Assembly: GCA_046291695.1 (NCBI GenBank)
Contig: JBKBSO010000018.1
Coordinates: 3,221-67,220, forward strand
Reading direction: 5' to 3'
Length of the DNA: 64,000 bases
DNA from: PNNG01 sp046291695
GTDB lineage: Bacteria; Bacteroidota; Bacteroidia; UBA7662
A model generated the notes under the pieces. It was not told where the DNA came from, did no database searches, and saw only the letters and a list, made by a program, of their open reading frames with translations. Below are positions 1 through 8,963 of the stretch, piece by piece (the first letter of the stretch is position 1; each line of letters starts with the position of its first letter). The position numbers and the translations under genes are program-made.

Positions 1-2
1 TT

Positions 3-722
3 GGCATTGCCGCCTATCATGCCATGAAAGCTATCCCTCACCATATGATTGGCATGGCTACCACCAATGCCAGCCCGCTCGTTACACCTACGCATAGTCG
101 CGAACGCATGTTGGGGACCAATCCGCATTGCTGGGTGTTTCCGGCGCGACAGCACGATGCCGTGGTCATTGATATGGCTACCGCGGCGGCGGCCAACGGA
201 AAATTGGAAGTAGCCGAACGGGAAGGCCGGACAATTCCGGAAGGCTGGGCGGTAGATGCAAAAGGTAATGCATCAACACAAGCAAACGTTTTGAAAGACG
301 GTGGAAGTTTATTGCCATTGGGAAGTAGCTATGAAACCGGGTCGCACAAGGGTTATGGTATGGCTGCGGTTGCTGATTTGCTCAGTGGGGTGCTTTCGGG
401 AGCTAATTTCGGCCCTTGGGTGCCGCCTTTCGTAAGCTTTTTACAGCCTCCTGCCGATCCGGTAGGGGCCGGCATTGGGCATTTTGTTGGCGCCATGCGC
501 ATCGACGCCTTCCGCGATCTGGATGCCTACTACCAGGCCATGGATATTTGGATTGCACGCTTCAAAGCAGCCGAACCCATCGACCCGAAAGAGCCTGTGC
601 TGATTCATGGAGAACCCGAAATGCGTGAATATCGTAAACGAAAGAAAAATGGCATTCCGCTCAATACCAAGGTGGTGGCTGAGTTGCGGGTGCTAGGTGA
701 ACATTTTAAAATTAGTTTTTAA
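3..722 (+). CDS. Ldh family oxidoreductase (malate/lactate dehydrogenase type), 5' truncated by window edge
   Basis: This is the C-terminal part of an NAD(P)-dependent dehydrogenase of the malate/L-lactate/ureidoglycolate type (Ldh_2 family), which is unrelated to classical lactate dehydrogenase. The reading frame is open to the first base of the window and reads GIAAYHAMKAIPHHMIGMA before continuing into TNASPLV, a conserved stretch in this family. The ATG at 24 is therefore internal and the true start lies upstream. Further family features are a glycine-rich GSHKGYGMAAVADLLSGVL segment and a basic C-terminus. The substrate cannot be told from this fragment. It ends 123 bp before the next gene. 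Confidence 0.85.
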   Translation, partial: GIAAYHAMKAIPHHMIGMATTNASPLVTPTHSRERMLGTNPHCWVFPARQHDAVVIDMATAAAANGKLEVAEREGRTIPEGWAVDAKGNASTQANVLKDGGSLLPLGSSYETGSHKGYGMAAVADLLSGVLSGANFGPWVPPFVSFLQPPADPVGAGIGHFVGAMRIDAFRDLDAYYQAMDIWIARFKAAEPIDPKEPVLIHGEPEMREYRKRKKNGIPLNTKVVAELRVLGEHFKISF

Positions 723-845
723 TGCTGGGTAGTCGCCTCGATTAGCAAAAGGCAATATGAGCTTTATACTTAATTCCCCAAAAAATGTAAACGCAAACGA
801 AGTCCGGCAATAATTAGGTAATTTCGACGCTTAAACACAACAACT

Positions 846-1181
846 ATGTTCGATTTATTTGGTATGATGGATAAAATCGGCAAACTTAAGGATGCCGTAG
901 AAGATGTGAAAAATAAAACCGATCGCATGAATGTGAGTGCGAGCGGGCAAGAAGGCGCGATTGAAGTAGTAAGTTCAGTGAGTAAAAAAATTCAATCCAT
1001 CAGCATCGACGAAGCCCTGTTGAAGCCTGAAAATAAAGCCATGCTCGAGGAAGTCCTGCTGAATACGGTTAACAACGCCCTTCGCGAAGCTCATCGTACC
1101 TACAAGGAAGAATTCAAACAAGCTACCGACGGACTGATCCCGAATATTCCGGGTGTTGACCTGTCGAAGTTTATGGGATAA
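846..1181 (+). CDS. YbaB/EbfC family nucleoid-associated protein
   Basis: A 111-residue protein with the size and pattern of YbaB/EbfC proteins, which form dimers that bind DNA and are often encoded near recombination genes. The N-terminus starts MFDLFGMMDKIGKLKDAVED, followed by a short beta-rich middle and a long amphipathic C-terminal helix rich in Glu, Lys and Ala. The glycine-rich C-terminal end (PNIPGVDLSKFMG) is also usual. No recR or dnaX neighbour is present here, so the link with recombination is not visible. The family assignment is by overall resemblance and is less certain than for the enzymes in this window. Confidence 0.65.
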   Translation: MFDLFGMMDKIGKLKDAVEDVKNKTDRMNVSASGQEGAIEVVSSVSKKIQSISIDEALLKPENKAMLEEVLLNTVNNALREAHRTYKEEFKQATDGLIPNIPGVDLSKFMG

Positions 1182-1182
1182 T

Positions 1183-1629
1183 ATGCTCAGTCAGTTACAT
1201 CCGGCATTGGTTCATTTTCCTCTGGCATTGCTGCTATGCGCAGTGCCGGCCGAGATTTATGGGCTTTGGCGAAAGGGTGCATTCTGGCAAAAAGCAGCAT
1301 TTTGGTTGCTCTTTGCAGGTACCATTGGGGCTTTTTTGGCCGCGTTAAGTGGTGGATGGGCCGAAGATGCGCTGCAAATAAGCAAGGAAATTCACGAGAA
1401 AGTGGAGCAGCACGAAACTACTGGTTACATCCTGGCTTGGTTGTATGCTGCCCTTCTCGTATGGAAGTTCCTACGCAGTAAGCAAATGGGCAGGGCTGAA
1501 CAGGCCGTTTTTGCCGGAGCCATGCTGGCTGCTGCCATGCTGCTCATTTATACCGGCTATCTGGGAGGTGAACTTGTGTACTCCTACGGTGCCGGAGTAA
1601 AGGGATTGACCGTACCAGTCACGCCCTAA
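1183..1629 (+). CDS. DUF2231 integral membrane protein
   Basis: A 148-residue protein of unknown function with four predicted membrane segments. The N-terminal LHPALVHFPLALLLCAVPAE is the hallmark of the DUF2231 family: a conserved His in a first helix, repeated here by His residues in the loop HEKVEQHETTGY. Such proteins are suspected to bind heme or a metal, but no activity is established. I chose the ATG at 1183, one base after the previous stop, because the family motif begins right there; an earlier in-frame start at 1153 would lie inside the preceding gene. The close spacing suggests cotranscription with the YbaB-like gene. Confidence 0.75.
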   Translation: MLSQLHPALVHFPLALLLCAVPAEIYGLWRKGAFWQKAAFWLLFAGTIGAFLAALSGGWAEDALQISKEIHEKVEQHETTGYILAWLYAALLVWKFLRSKQMGRAEQAVFAGAMLAAAMLLIYTGYLGGELVYSYGAGVKGLTVPVTP

Positions 1630-1654
1630 TTTAATTTATAACCCACGGAATAAG

Positions 1655-2752
1655 ATGAATTGGAAGTTCTGGCAAAAACAAAAAGACCGCAAAAAGGTCA
1701 AAAAATCGAAATCGCGTGAGTGGGCTGAGGCTATCGTATTCGCGGTAGTTGCGGCAACGCTCATTCGTACCTTCGCCATTGAGGCATATACCATTCCAAC
1801 CCCCTCCATGGAAAAAAGCCTTATGGTGGGCGATTTTTTGTTTGTGAGCAAACTCAGCTATGGCCCACGCTTACCGATGACCCCACTGAGCTTCCCCTTC
1901 GCACACAATACCATGCCGCTTTTGGGTACCAAATCGTACCTCGAATGGTTGCAGTGGAAGTATCGCCGACTTCCAGGTTTTGGCAAAATCAAAAACAACG
2001 ACGTGGTGGTGTTTAACTACCCAATGGAAGACTATCGACCTGTAGATAAGCAAGACAATTACATCAAGCGTTGCGTGGGTATTGGTGGTGATACTTTACA
2101 AATCATCAATCGGGTGGTGCATATAAACGGTAAGCCCATTGAACAACCTCCCAGAGCACAATACAAATACCATGTAAAAACCGATGGGTCTGGCTTTAAC
2201 CCCAAAACGCTTCTCAAAATGGACATCACCGAAGGCGGTCCGATTTCTATTGAAGGCGATTTTCTGTTCAACCTCACCGTTGAAAACGCCGATAAAATGA
2301 AGCAATTTGCCAATGTTCGTGGTATTGAACCTTATAATGCGCCCGAAGGTTATTATACCGAAGATGTGTTTCCTTATACTGAGTTTTACCCTTGGAATCT
2401 CGACAATTATGGCCCGGTAGTGTTACCTAAAAAAGGAATGGAAATTCTACTCGACCTTAACAACATTAACATCTACCGCCGTGCTATTGAAGTGTACGAA
2501 GGCAATGTGGTGCAGGAAAGAGACGGGAAAATCCTTATCAATGGCACCGAAGCCAGCAGTTATACTTTTAACATGGATTATTACTGGATGATGGGCGACA
2601 ACCGACACAATTCACTCGATTCACGTTATTGGGGATTTGTACCCGAAGACCACATCGTAGGAAAAGCCGTATTTGTTTGGATGAGTCTCGATTATAATGC
2701 TACACTCCTGAATAAAATCAGATGGAGTCGCGTCTTTAGAAGCATTAAGTAA
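1655..2752 (+). CDS. lepB: Signal peptidase I
   Basis: Removes signal peptides from proteins exported by the Sec and Tat routes, at the outer face of the inner membrane. A basic N-terminus (about 20 residues) precedes one membrane helix (about 24-45). The catalytic Ser is Ser51 in PTPSMEKSLMVGD and the general-base Lys is Lys138 in IKRCVGIGGD; the conserved GDNRHNSLDSRYWG box starts near residue 314. At 365 residues it is longer than typical LepB because of a large insert between the Lys box and the C-terminal box, as is common in Bacteroidota. The signal-bearing secreted proteins encoded downstream are plausible substrates. Confidence 0.95.
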   Translation: MNWKFWQKQKDRKKVKKSKSREWAEAIVFAVVAATLIRTFAIEAYTIPTPSMEKSLMVGDFLFVSKLSYGPRLPMTPLSFPFAHNTMPLLGTKSYLEWLQWKYRRLPGFGKIKNNDVVVFNYPMEDYRPVDKQDNYIKRCVGIGGDTLQIINRVVHINGKPIEQPPRAQYKYHVKTDGSGFNPKTLLKMDITEGGPISIEGDFLFNLTVENADKMKQFANVRGIEPYNAPEGYYTEDVFPYTEFYPWNLDNYGPVVLPKKGMEILLDLNNINIYRRAIEVYEGNVVQERDGKILINGTEASSYTFNMDYYWMMGDNRHNSLDSRYWGFVPEDHIVGKAVFVWMSLDYNATLLNKIRWSRVFRSIK

Positions 2753-2774
2753 TTCGTTTTCTATTCCTAGCCCT

Positions 2775-2792
2775 ACTAGCCTTTGGGCTAGT
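2775..2792 (+). terminator. Possible terminator hairpin after lepB
   Basis: ACTAGCC-TTTG-GGCTAGT forms a 7-bp hairpin 22 bp after the lepB stop. Only three T residues follow, so intrinsic termination is uncertain. Confidence 0.3.
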
Positions 2793-2885
2793 TTGCAATA
2801 AGGCCAATACTGCTCAAGGCAGCATTGGCTTGCTATGCTCTATTCGCGTTTGTATCATTTATAATCAATTCAGCTGGTCAACAAC

Positions 2886-3350
2886 ATGATTGCCGATTTA
2901 ATCCAAACCCTGCTCATCAGTCTTTCCCCTTTGGGAGAAGCCCGTGTGGGGATTCCATTTGGGATGCTGCAAGGTTTACATCCTCTCCTGGCTTATGTAG
3001 TTGGAACAACTGCTAATCTCATGGTGTTGCCTCTATTTAATTGGCTACTCGACACCTTCGACCATAAACTTTGGCGCTTGCCGCTTTATCGCAAGTACAG
3101 CGTACGACTGATGCAGCGTGCAAAAAAAGGGGTAGGGGAGAAAATCAAAAAATATGATTTTTGGGGCCTCATGTTGTTTGTGATGATTCCGCTACCCTTT
3201 ACCGGTGCCTATATGGGTGTGGTGGCCGCCAGGGTACTCCAAATTTCGCGACCAAAAGCCTACCGTGCCATTGGTTTAGGGGTGGTTATTGCAGCCACCA
3301 TCATCGCTGGAACAACCTATTTGAGTTTGTTGGGGGTGAAGTTTTTGTAA
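2886..3350 (+). CDS. COG2426 / small multidrug export-type membrane protein
   Basis: A 154-residue membrane protein of the Sm_multidrug_ex (COG2426) family. The family name reflects an old prediction; transport activity is not established. The N-terminal part has SLSPLGEARVGIPFGM, a membrane-embedded motif typical of the family, followed by a helix, a basic cytoplasmic loop (about 60-90) and two more hydrophobic segments. The last 303 bp (3048-3350) recur at 8967-9269 with only about five differences, where the N-terminal third is missing. No terminator follows this copy, whereas a strong one follows the second copy, suggesting that the natural downstream sequence now lies 5.9 kb away. Confidence 0.8.
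   Translation: MIADLIQTLLISLSPLGEARVGIPFGMLQGLHPLLAYVVGTTANLMVLPLFNWLLDTFDHKLWRLPLYRKYSVRLMQRAKKGVGEKIKKYDFWGLMLFVMIPLPFTGAYMGVVAARVLQISRPKAYRAIGLGVVIAATIIAGTTYLSLLGVKFL
3048..3350 (+). repeat. Direct repeat, copy 1 (3' part of COG2426 gene)
   Basis: 303 bp matching 8967-9269 at an offset of exactly 5919 bp with no gaps. I counted single-base differences giving Tyr to Ser, Ala to Thr and Phe to Leu, one silent change, and a TAA to TGA change of the stop codon. Identity begins abruptly at CTCGACACC and ends at the stop codon. Confidence 0.95.
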
Positions 3351-3432
3351 GCTGGCAATAAACAGCTGCGAGTTTAAAATCAACTAAACTATGTACTGCC
3401 AGAAATTTGTGTACAACTACTTTCATTGGCTT

Positions 3433-5634
3433 TTATTGAGTAATTACACGAAGACTACCTTGATAGTGCCTCGGGCCTACTTTTAATTGGTAGAAATAGT
3501 TGCCTGATATAATGTTGTTTGAGTTCACCGGGAAGGGGTTGTCAGGATTGCTGGCATGATGTACCAACTGCCCCCACCGATTAGTTACTGTAAGTTCGAA
3601 GCAAGAAGCGAAGGCATCAAAAATGCCGGCAGCTGGAAAAAAGTCATTAATCTGATCGTTGTTTGGCGTGATGACATTGGGTAAGCTATCGGGTAGCTTT
3701 GGAACATTTTCAAAATTAAGTAGCTGCACACTGCTGTCTTGGCAATAGCTGTTACTTACTTCGCATAGGAGTTCAAGGCCATCTTGTTCGGCGGTGGATG
3801 GCAAAAGATGATAGAGGCTTGGGCCAGTACCAATGAGTCGATTACCTATTTTCCACCGAACCTCAGTTGCTACACTCGAATTGACATTTGCCTCCAGTAT
3901 CCAATGTTCACAATCGGCAGCAATACTGTAATTAAATGTAGCATCGGGTGTTTGGCTTATTTCTAAGTTGAAGGTATAAGTGCCGAGGCAATAGGCCAGG
4001 TCGGTTAAGCTAAGTTGATAGGCTCCGGGGCTCAACGACGGCAAACGGAAGGCACTATCGCCTTGGGTAATATAACGCTGACCATTTATGACCCACTCCC
4101 AACGACCATATTTAGTAAAAGGTGGCAATGCCCACAGATCCTGATTTTCGCACAGTGGTGTATTTATATGTGCGAAAGGCAAGGTGTCGCCATGATAAAT
4201 CAAAAGTGCGGTTGAATCAAGGCCGGTGTAGGGCAGTGGTTCTAAAGTTGTGCCTATAGCATCTATGGTATGGCCTCTTATGTCGTAAGGATAGGGGTGC
4301 TGGTTTATGGGAGTTCTGCCAAACAAAAAACTTGTAAAGCCTCCTGGGTTTTCGAGCACATAAAAGCCCGAGTCTATGGGTACACAGGCCCAGGCATAAT
4401 TGGTATCGGCTGAGAAGGTATTGAAATGAGATCGGAAGGCTTGGTTGTTCAGTAAAAAGTTAGTCGTATCCTTACTTAGGCATTGAATGCTGAGGTAGAA
4501 ATGGTTTATGTGAAAGCCATTTGGATTGCTTAATAAAGACTGGGTATTAAGAGGTAGGGGTGAGACAAAAAAAGCGGTACGTTGCATTTTTAAATCAAAT
4601 CCGGTTTCATTAATAATGGTTGGCGCGCGCCAATTATCGCCATTGGCATCATGGGCTCCGGTAATCATGCGCATTACACCTACACCTTTTGAAGCTTCTA
4701 GAATATTTGAGCTGGTCAAACAAGTGTCGAAGGATTCGGCCTTGTTGAGCGTGGTAATGTATTGTTTATTCAGAAAAATGTCGTTAGCATCATGGGCTGA
4801 AACCAGGTTGAAAATTTGTGCGGGTTGGCTATCGATGGGATGAAGTAAGTAGGTTTTGCTGAATTTATGGACGGGTAAAATTCTTTGCATAAACCGGTTG
4901 ATAAAGCTAAACTTACTAAATGCATTAAAATGCAGGCTGTCGCAGGAATCCATGATAATGCCAGGTCCATTATCACCAACCGATACTTCAATAGGTTTAT
5001 TTAAAGGAGATGATATTTTGCTCAGATTAAAACGTTCGCCAACCACGGAGTTTAAGTACCATCTTTCTCCTTTATCTAATATAATTTGTCTGGGACTGTG
5101 CGCTGGAATGCCCGTTACACTAGGGCTACTTAACGTATAATCAATGGTTGTGCTATCCTCCATAGCAAATATGTACATAGAAACTGGATGATGAATGTTA
5201 ATGATTGATTTATCATAAACTAAATATTCATTGGTTAGCCGCCGGGCAGGTGAAGAAGTTTTGATTTCATTAGATCTCAGGGTATTCGTAGCGCCATTTG
5301 CAATAAATATAGAAATGGGGTACAAGCTGTTTACAAATAAGCTGTTTTTAGTTATAGAGTCATTAGATAAGGCAATGAAATCTCTCCAATAAATTAGTGA
5401 AGTCAAATCGAACCAGGAGTCAGGTGAAACTGTAAAGCTAGTGTCATAACCAGTCCGGTTATATTCGATTTGGATGCAGTTTTTTAAATCAGTATATAGG
5501 TAAATTTTATATTCACTGATTGTGTCTGACGGAAAAATTACTGAATATATGGGATAGGTATACGGATAATCTACACGGGCTTGCCCGAAAGCAAGCCCAT
5601 GTAAAAGAATAAAAAATATAACGATTAGTCTCAT
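3433..5634 (-). CDS. Secreted protein with T9SS type B (gliding-type) C-terminal sorting domain
   Basis: A 733-residue exported protein of unknown function. A signal peptide (MRLIVIFFILLHGLAFGQA) is followed by a beta-rich region; the stretch around residues 150-230, with LNSVVGERFNLSKISSP and a following PIEVSVGDNG, resembles the IgGFc-binding-like domain of bacterial surface proteins, which is a tentative call. The last 85 residues contain LPNVITPNNDQINDFF, a WG-containing strand (VTNRWGQLVHHA) and SGNYFYQLKV, the pattern of the CHU_C / type B sorting domain that directs export through the type IX secretion system. Its start overlaps the stop of the upstream gene as ATGA, so the two are probably translationally coupled. 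Confidence 0.85.
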   Translation of the reverse strand: MRLIVIFFILLHGLAFGQARVDYPYTYPIYSVIFPSDTISEYKIYLYTDLKNCIQIEYNRTGYDTSFTVSPDSWFDLTSLIYWRDFIALSNDSITKNSLFVNSLYPISIFIANGATNTLRSNEIKTSSPARRLTNEYLVYDKSIINIHHPVSMYIFAMEDSTTIDYTLSSPSVTGIPAHSPRQIILDKGERWYLNSVVGERFNLSKISSPLNKPIEVSVGDNGPGIIMDSCDSLHFNAFSKFSFINRFMQRILPVHKFSKTYLLHPIDSQPAQIFNLVSAHDANDIFLNKQYITTLNKAESFDTCLTSSNILEASKGVGVMRMITGAHDANGDNWRAPTIINETGFDLKMQRTAFFVSPLPLNTQSLLSNPNGFHINHFYLSIQCLSKDTTNFLLNNQAFRSHFNTFSADTNYAWACVPIDSGFYVLENPGGFTSFLFGRTPINQHPYPYDIRGHTIDAIGTTLEPLPYTGLDSTALLIYHGDTLPFAHINTPLCENQDLWALPPFTKYGRWEWVINGQRYITQGDSAFRLPSLSPGAYQLSLTDLAYCLGTYTFNLEISQTPDATFNYSIAADCEHWILEANVNSSVATEVRWKIGNRLIGTGPSLYHLLPSTAEQDGLELLCEVSNSYCQDSSVQLLNFENVPKLPDSLPNVITPNNDQINDFFPAAGIFDAFASCFELTVTNRWGQLVHHASNPDNPFPVNSNNIISGNYFYQLKVGPRHYQGSLRVITQ

Positions 5635-8600
5635 TGCTTAATAAAGCGCATTGGATACTGATTAGCCAATCGAATTATGTAAACCCCTTGTGATAATGAT
5701 TGAACAGCAATGCCTTCATTTGGGTTATAAGTGCCCTTTTGTAAAACACGGCCCTGAATGTCATGAATTACATAAGATGCAGCAGCTACTTTTGCACCTT
5801 GCACAAACAAGATGTCGTGAGTAGGGTTAGGGTAAAGCGTAAGCTGCGCCAGCTCGGTTGCAGCGATTTCTTTAGCCCAATTGCCAGTTTTTGCCTGCCG
5901 GTGGTAAGCACCGCCATTCACATCTTCGGTTATGCGAACCAAAAAGGTTTTTGCTGAGATGCCGGTGCCTGAGAAAGTATGATTTCCAAAGCTTACAGGA
6001 GTAGCATAAATGTCGCCAACGGCAAATATGCCGGGAAATGGACCGTTAGCACTAAGATGTTTCATATGCGATGTGTTTCCTGACGATTCTACCAGCCAAT
6101 CCGCAACACCATTGTAAGCGAATTTTACCAACAATGTTTGCATAGGGGTATTGAAAGTAACACCATTGCCAAAATCACATGCATTCTCTTCGGTTACACC
6201 TAAATATAAGGACTCGTTTTTAATGCTAAGTGGATATTTTTTTCCGTTTTCAAGGAAGTTTCCAAAACAATGTTGTACGCCTGGATAGCTGAAAGCTTGT
6301 GCCCAATCGAAAGCCAAATCATTGCCATTAAGATTTAAACGGGCAATGGCTACACAACTGCTGGTTGGGTCATGTATGAGGTTATGCGTAGCATTAAAGT
6401 CAATATCGTCTTCAAAAGCAAGGGAAATAAAACAATCACCATTTCCATCAACCACCAGGCTTTTATTCATGCGATAATTCGGAAGGAATAAATTTTGTGT
6501 GATCGGGTAAGTGCTCAAGCTGCTGAGATTGTTTGGGTTTATCACACGTATGTGAGCAATATCGTGATTGTTTGACGTGCCAAACATATACAGGTTGTTT
6601 GAACTGTGTGTTGTTTGTTGAAGGTCGCTCACGTTCAGGTCATTAAAAACGGTATGTCCATGGTAAAACCCAGGAAAGCTATATTCAACCAGTGCAACGT
6701 TTTGAATAGGGTTTAAAGGAGCATTAAATGAGTTGTCAGAGTTATAGAAAGCTACGTTGCCGGCCGCACTTGTTTGAAGAGCGAATATCAAATAGGTCTG
6801 GTCATGCTTAAATAGGATTTTTTTTGCCACTACGTCAACAGTCGATTCTATAAACCTTGTTATCCACTCTATCCCACCATTAGCATCGATTTTGGCTACA
6901 AAAGCATCCTGGCCACCACTATGCGTTAAGGTTACAGGAGTTGAATTGCTAAGGGTTCCTGTATAAGTTTGTGTATAATAACCGGCAATATAGCTGTTTC
7001 CTAATTTATCTGTGGCAATGTCTTCAATGGCAAGTCCATCAAGTAATTTAGTCCAGCTAAGGGAACCATCAGCACAATATTTTTGATATGAAGTGCCATT
7101 GGGTCTGGTTGGAAGGTGATAATTAAGTTCACCTTCAACACGAACAGTATCAGGATCAGAATAAAAAACAGCAGCGAAAAGGTCTCCTTCATAATTAACT
7201 TCAACGGCAGTGGCGTGTATATCGGAGCAGCAACTGCCAGTTGGTTGAATGTATTCAACCAACTTTGGTGAAAAGTCAGCATGACAACAACTGCTCTTTT
7301 GCAAGCTTACATCGTCGATGAAAGTATAGTTGGTCCAGCCTTCAGCAATCCAAGTTTGAAGGTTGCTTTCGAACACATTTGAGGGCTCAATTACCAATCG
7401 GTCGTAAGTGATGCCATTATTTGGCACTTGAAAACTGGTGTTGGTGGGATGCCAGCCATTATTTGTTGTAATATAAGTGCTGTTAACTTGGTCAAATACG
7501 CCAATAAAATGCCGTATTGCTGGATTATCACCGCTTTGTATATGTACTTTAAGTGCTGTATTTAAGCTTAGGCCTAAAATTGGATAGGTAAATGTCCAAA
7601 AGTTGAGGTCATAATAGCTGTTATTAATCAGAGGTTCTTTCAGTTTATTGATGAGTTCTACTGGTGCATAAAAGTAGTATTCAGGCATAAGAGAAGTATG
7701 CATGCCGGCATAACCATTATTCCCTAATGACTGACCTGTTCTGGTTTCAACTGGGGGATTATGAATAGGTCCATAAAACCAAGTTGCGAAATTTGTTGGT
7801 ATGCCAAAGTCATAACCATAGGGTTGTGTAGGTGCACCTCTGAAAAAGAATTCTGCAGATTTATTGGCATACCAACCAGCAACATCACTATTAAAAAATT
7901 GATCGGGGACAAGCGCCGGGAAATGATAAGGCCAACCTAAGGGAGTGAAAAGGATAGAATCAAAAACCTCAAAAGTTCCGTTACACACAAGTTCACATGG
8001 TGCAGAATCTTCTGGACAATTGAGTGCAATATTTCCAATACGATCTACTGATGGACCTTCTTCCTCGAAACAATCATTTATTACCCAGCTTGGGTCTGCA
8101 CCATCAATTGAAACTTGTGCTCCTAAATAGCCAGGCATTGTATGCCAAAGGTTGGTTATAACTTGTCCTTGTCCTTGATGAAAATTTACATGCAGATGCA
8201 TATCATGAACAGGTGCTGGTAAAGGATGCATGTGGTTTTGTATAATGGCACCGTCGATAGGAATTAGCCAACCCCTAACTTCATCAATCTGACCTTGAAA
8301 TGGGCCGAAATAAGAACTGCTAAGTGCATTACCTATCATATATTGGTTGATTCGGTCGATTGAAGGAGCAGGGCCAGCGATGGTAGATTCAAGATTGCCG
8401 TTTATATAAAACTGTATTTCATCAGGCAAGAAAGTTACAGCTACCCAAACACATTCGTTTAATTCAACAACATTACCATCTTGTTGTTCATAAACTGTAT
8501 TATTCACTTCCACAGCCAATTTCAAAGTTCCTCCGTTTATGCCAAAGGAAAAATGCAATTTATTTTCATCGTCATCCAAATAAACGGCAGACAATATTGT

Positions 8601-8750
8601 TGCAAAATGATCTTCGAGACTATCGATTTTGACCTGAGCTTCAAAGCTAAAACCTTCTTCGGGTAAAGTTGAAACAAACGAAGGCACATTGGCATGGTCG
8701 TTATCGCCGTCAAAAATTAGGGCGAAATTTGGTGATTGTTGAGCGTTCAC
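5631..8750 (-). CDS. LamG-like secreted protein with T9SS type A sorting domain; start codon unresolved
   Basis: At least 1039 residues. Residues about 10-180 look like a laminin-G/concanavalin-like lectin domain (FALIFDGDNDHANVP, then FSFEAQVKI and VWVAVTFLPDEIQFYING). The middle resembles the SBBP-type propeller repeats of secreted proteins (GNSYIAGYY, GGQDAFVAKIDANGGIEW). The C-terminus has LTLYPNPTHDILFV and VYIIRLANQ, a type A T9SS sorting domain. GTG at 8750 is the only usable in-frame start, but it gives no signal peptide. The same frame stays open upstream to 8903 and encodes FKKWLILLIISCSTTFVNAQ, a clear signal peptide without ATG, GTG or TTG. The nearest good ATG (8878) lies beyond a 7-bp repeat in another frame. 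Confidence 0.8.
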   Translation of the reverse strand: MNAQQSPNFALIFDGDNDHANVPSFVSTLPEEGFSFEAQVKIDSLEDHFATILSAVYLDDDENKLHFSFGINGGTLKLAVEVNNTVYEQQDGNVVELNECVWVAVTFLPDEIQFYINGNLESTIAGPAPSIDRINQYMIGNALSSSYFGPFQGQIDEVRGWLIPIDGAIIQNHMHPLPAPVHDMHLHVNFHQGQGQVITNLWHTMPGYLGAQVSIDGADPSWVINDCFEEEGPSVDRIGNIALNCPEDSAPCELVCNGTFEVFDSILFTPLGWPYHFPALVPDQFFNSDVAGWYANKSAEFFFRGAPTQPYGYDFGIPTNFATWFYGPIHNPPVETRTGQSLGNNGYAGMHTSLMPEYYFYAPVELINKLKEPLINNSYYDLNFWTFTYPILGLSLNTALKVHIQSGDNPAIRHFIGVFDQVNSTYITTNNGWHPTNTSFQVPNNGITYDRLVIEPSNVFESNLQTWIAEGWTNYTFIDDVSLQKSSCCHADFSPKLVEYIQPTGSCCSDIHATAVEVNYEGDLFAAVFYSDPDTVRVEGELNYHLPTRPNGTSYQKYCADGSLSWTKLLDGLAIEDIATDKLGNSYIAGYYTQTYTGTLSNSTPVTLTHSGGQDAFVAKIDANGGIEWITRFIESTVDVVAKKILFKHDQTYLIFALQTSAAGNVAFYNSDNSFNAPLNPIQNVALVEYSFPGFYHGHTVFNDLNVSDLQQTTHSSNNLYMFGTSNNHDIAHIRVINPNNLSSLSTYPITQNLFLPNYRMNKSLVVDGNGDCFISLAFEDDIDFNATHNLIHDPTSSCVAIARLNLNGNDLAFDWAQAFSYPGVQHCFGNFLENGKKYPLSIKNESLYLGVTEENACDFGNGVTFNTPMQTLLVKFAYNGVADWLVESSGNTSHMKHLSANGPFPGIFAVGDIYATPVSFGNHTFSGTGISAKTFLVRITEDVNGGAYHRQAKTGNWAKEIAATELAQLTLYPNPTHDILFVQGAKVAAASYVIHDIQGRVLQKGTYNPNEGIAVQSLSQGVYIIRLANQYPMRFIKQ

Positions 8751-8820
8751 AAATGTCGTTGAACACGAAATAATTAGCAGAATTAGCCATTTTTTAAAGT
8801 TTATGCCATTTCGTAATTTC

Positions 8821-8876
8821 GGATTTCGGATTTCGGATTTCGGATTTCGGATTTCGGATTTCGGATTTCGGATTTC
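8821..8876. repeat. Tandem repeat, 8 perfect copies of a 7-bp unit (GGATTTC)
   Basis: Eight uninterrupted copies of GGATTTC, with a degenerate ninth (TAATTTC) on the left. On the minus strand it reads GAAATCC and has no stop codon in any frame, encoding a cycling heptapeptide E-I-R-N-P-K-S. It lies between an ATG (8878-8876, minus strand) and the signal peptide of the LamG-like gene. A change of one unit shifts the reading frame by one base. Repeats of this kind also occur in intergenic DNA of this phylum, so position alone does not prove function. Confidence 0.95.
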
Positions 8877-8963
8877 ATAATAATTTGGTTTAGGGCAATT
8901 AAGTTACGGGAATAAATCGTTATATACATCTATTGTAATGTTTTTTTCATTTCAATGTTATAA

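Noticed and set aside
8821..8876. 7-bp tandem repeat considered as a CRISPR array
   Set aside because: The units are 7 bp and contiguous, with no spacers and no cas genes nearby.
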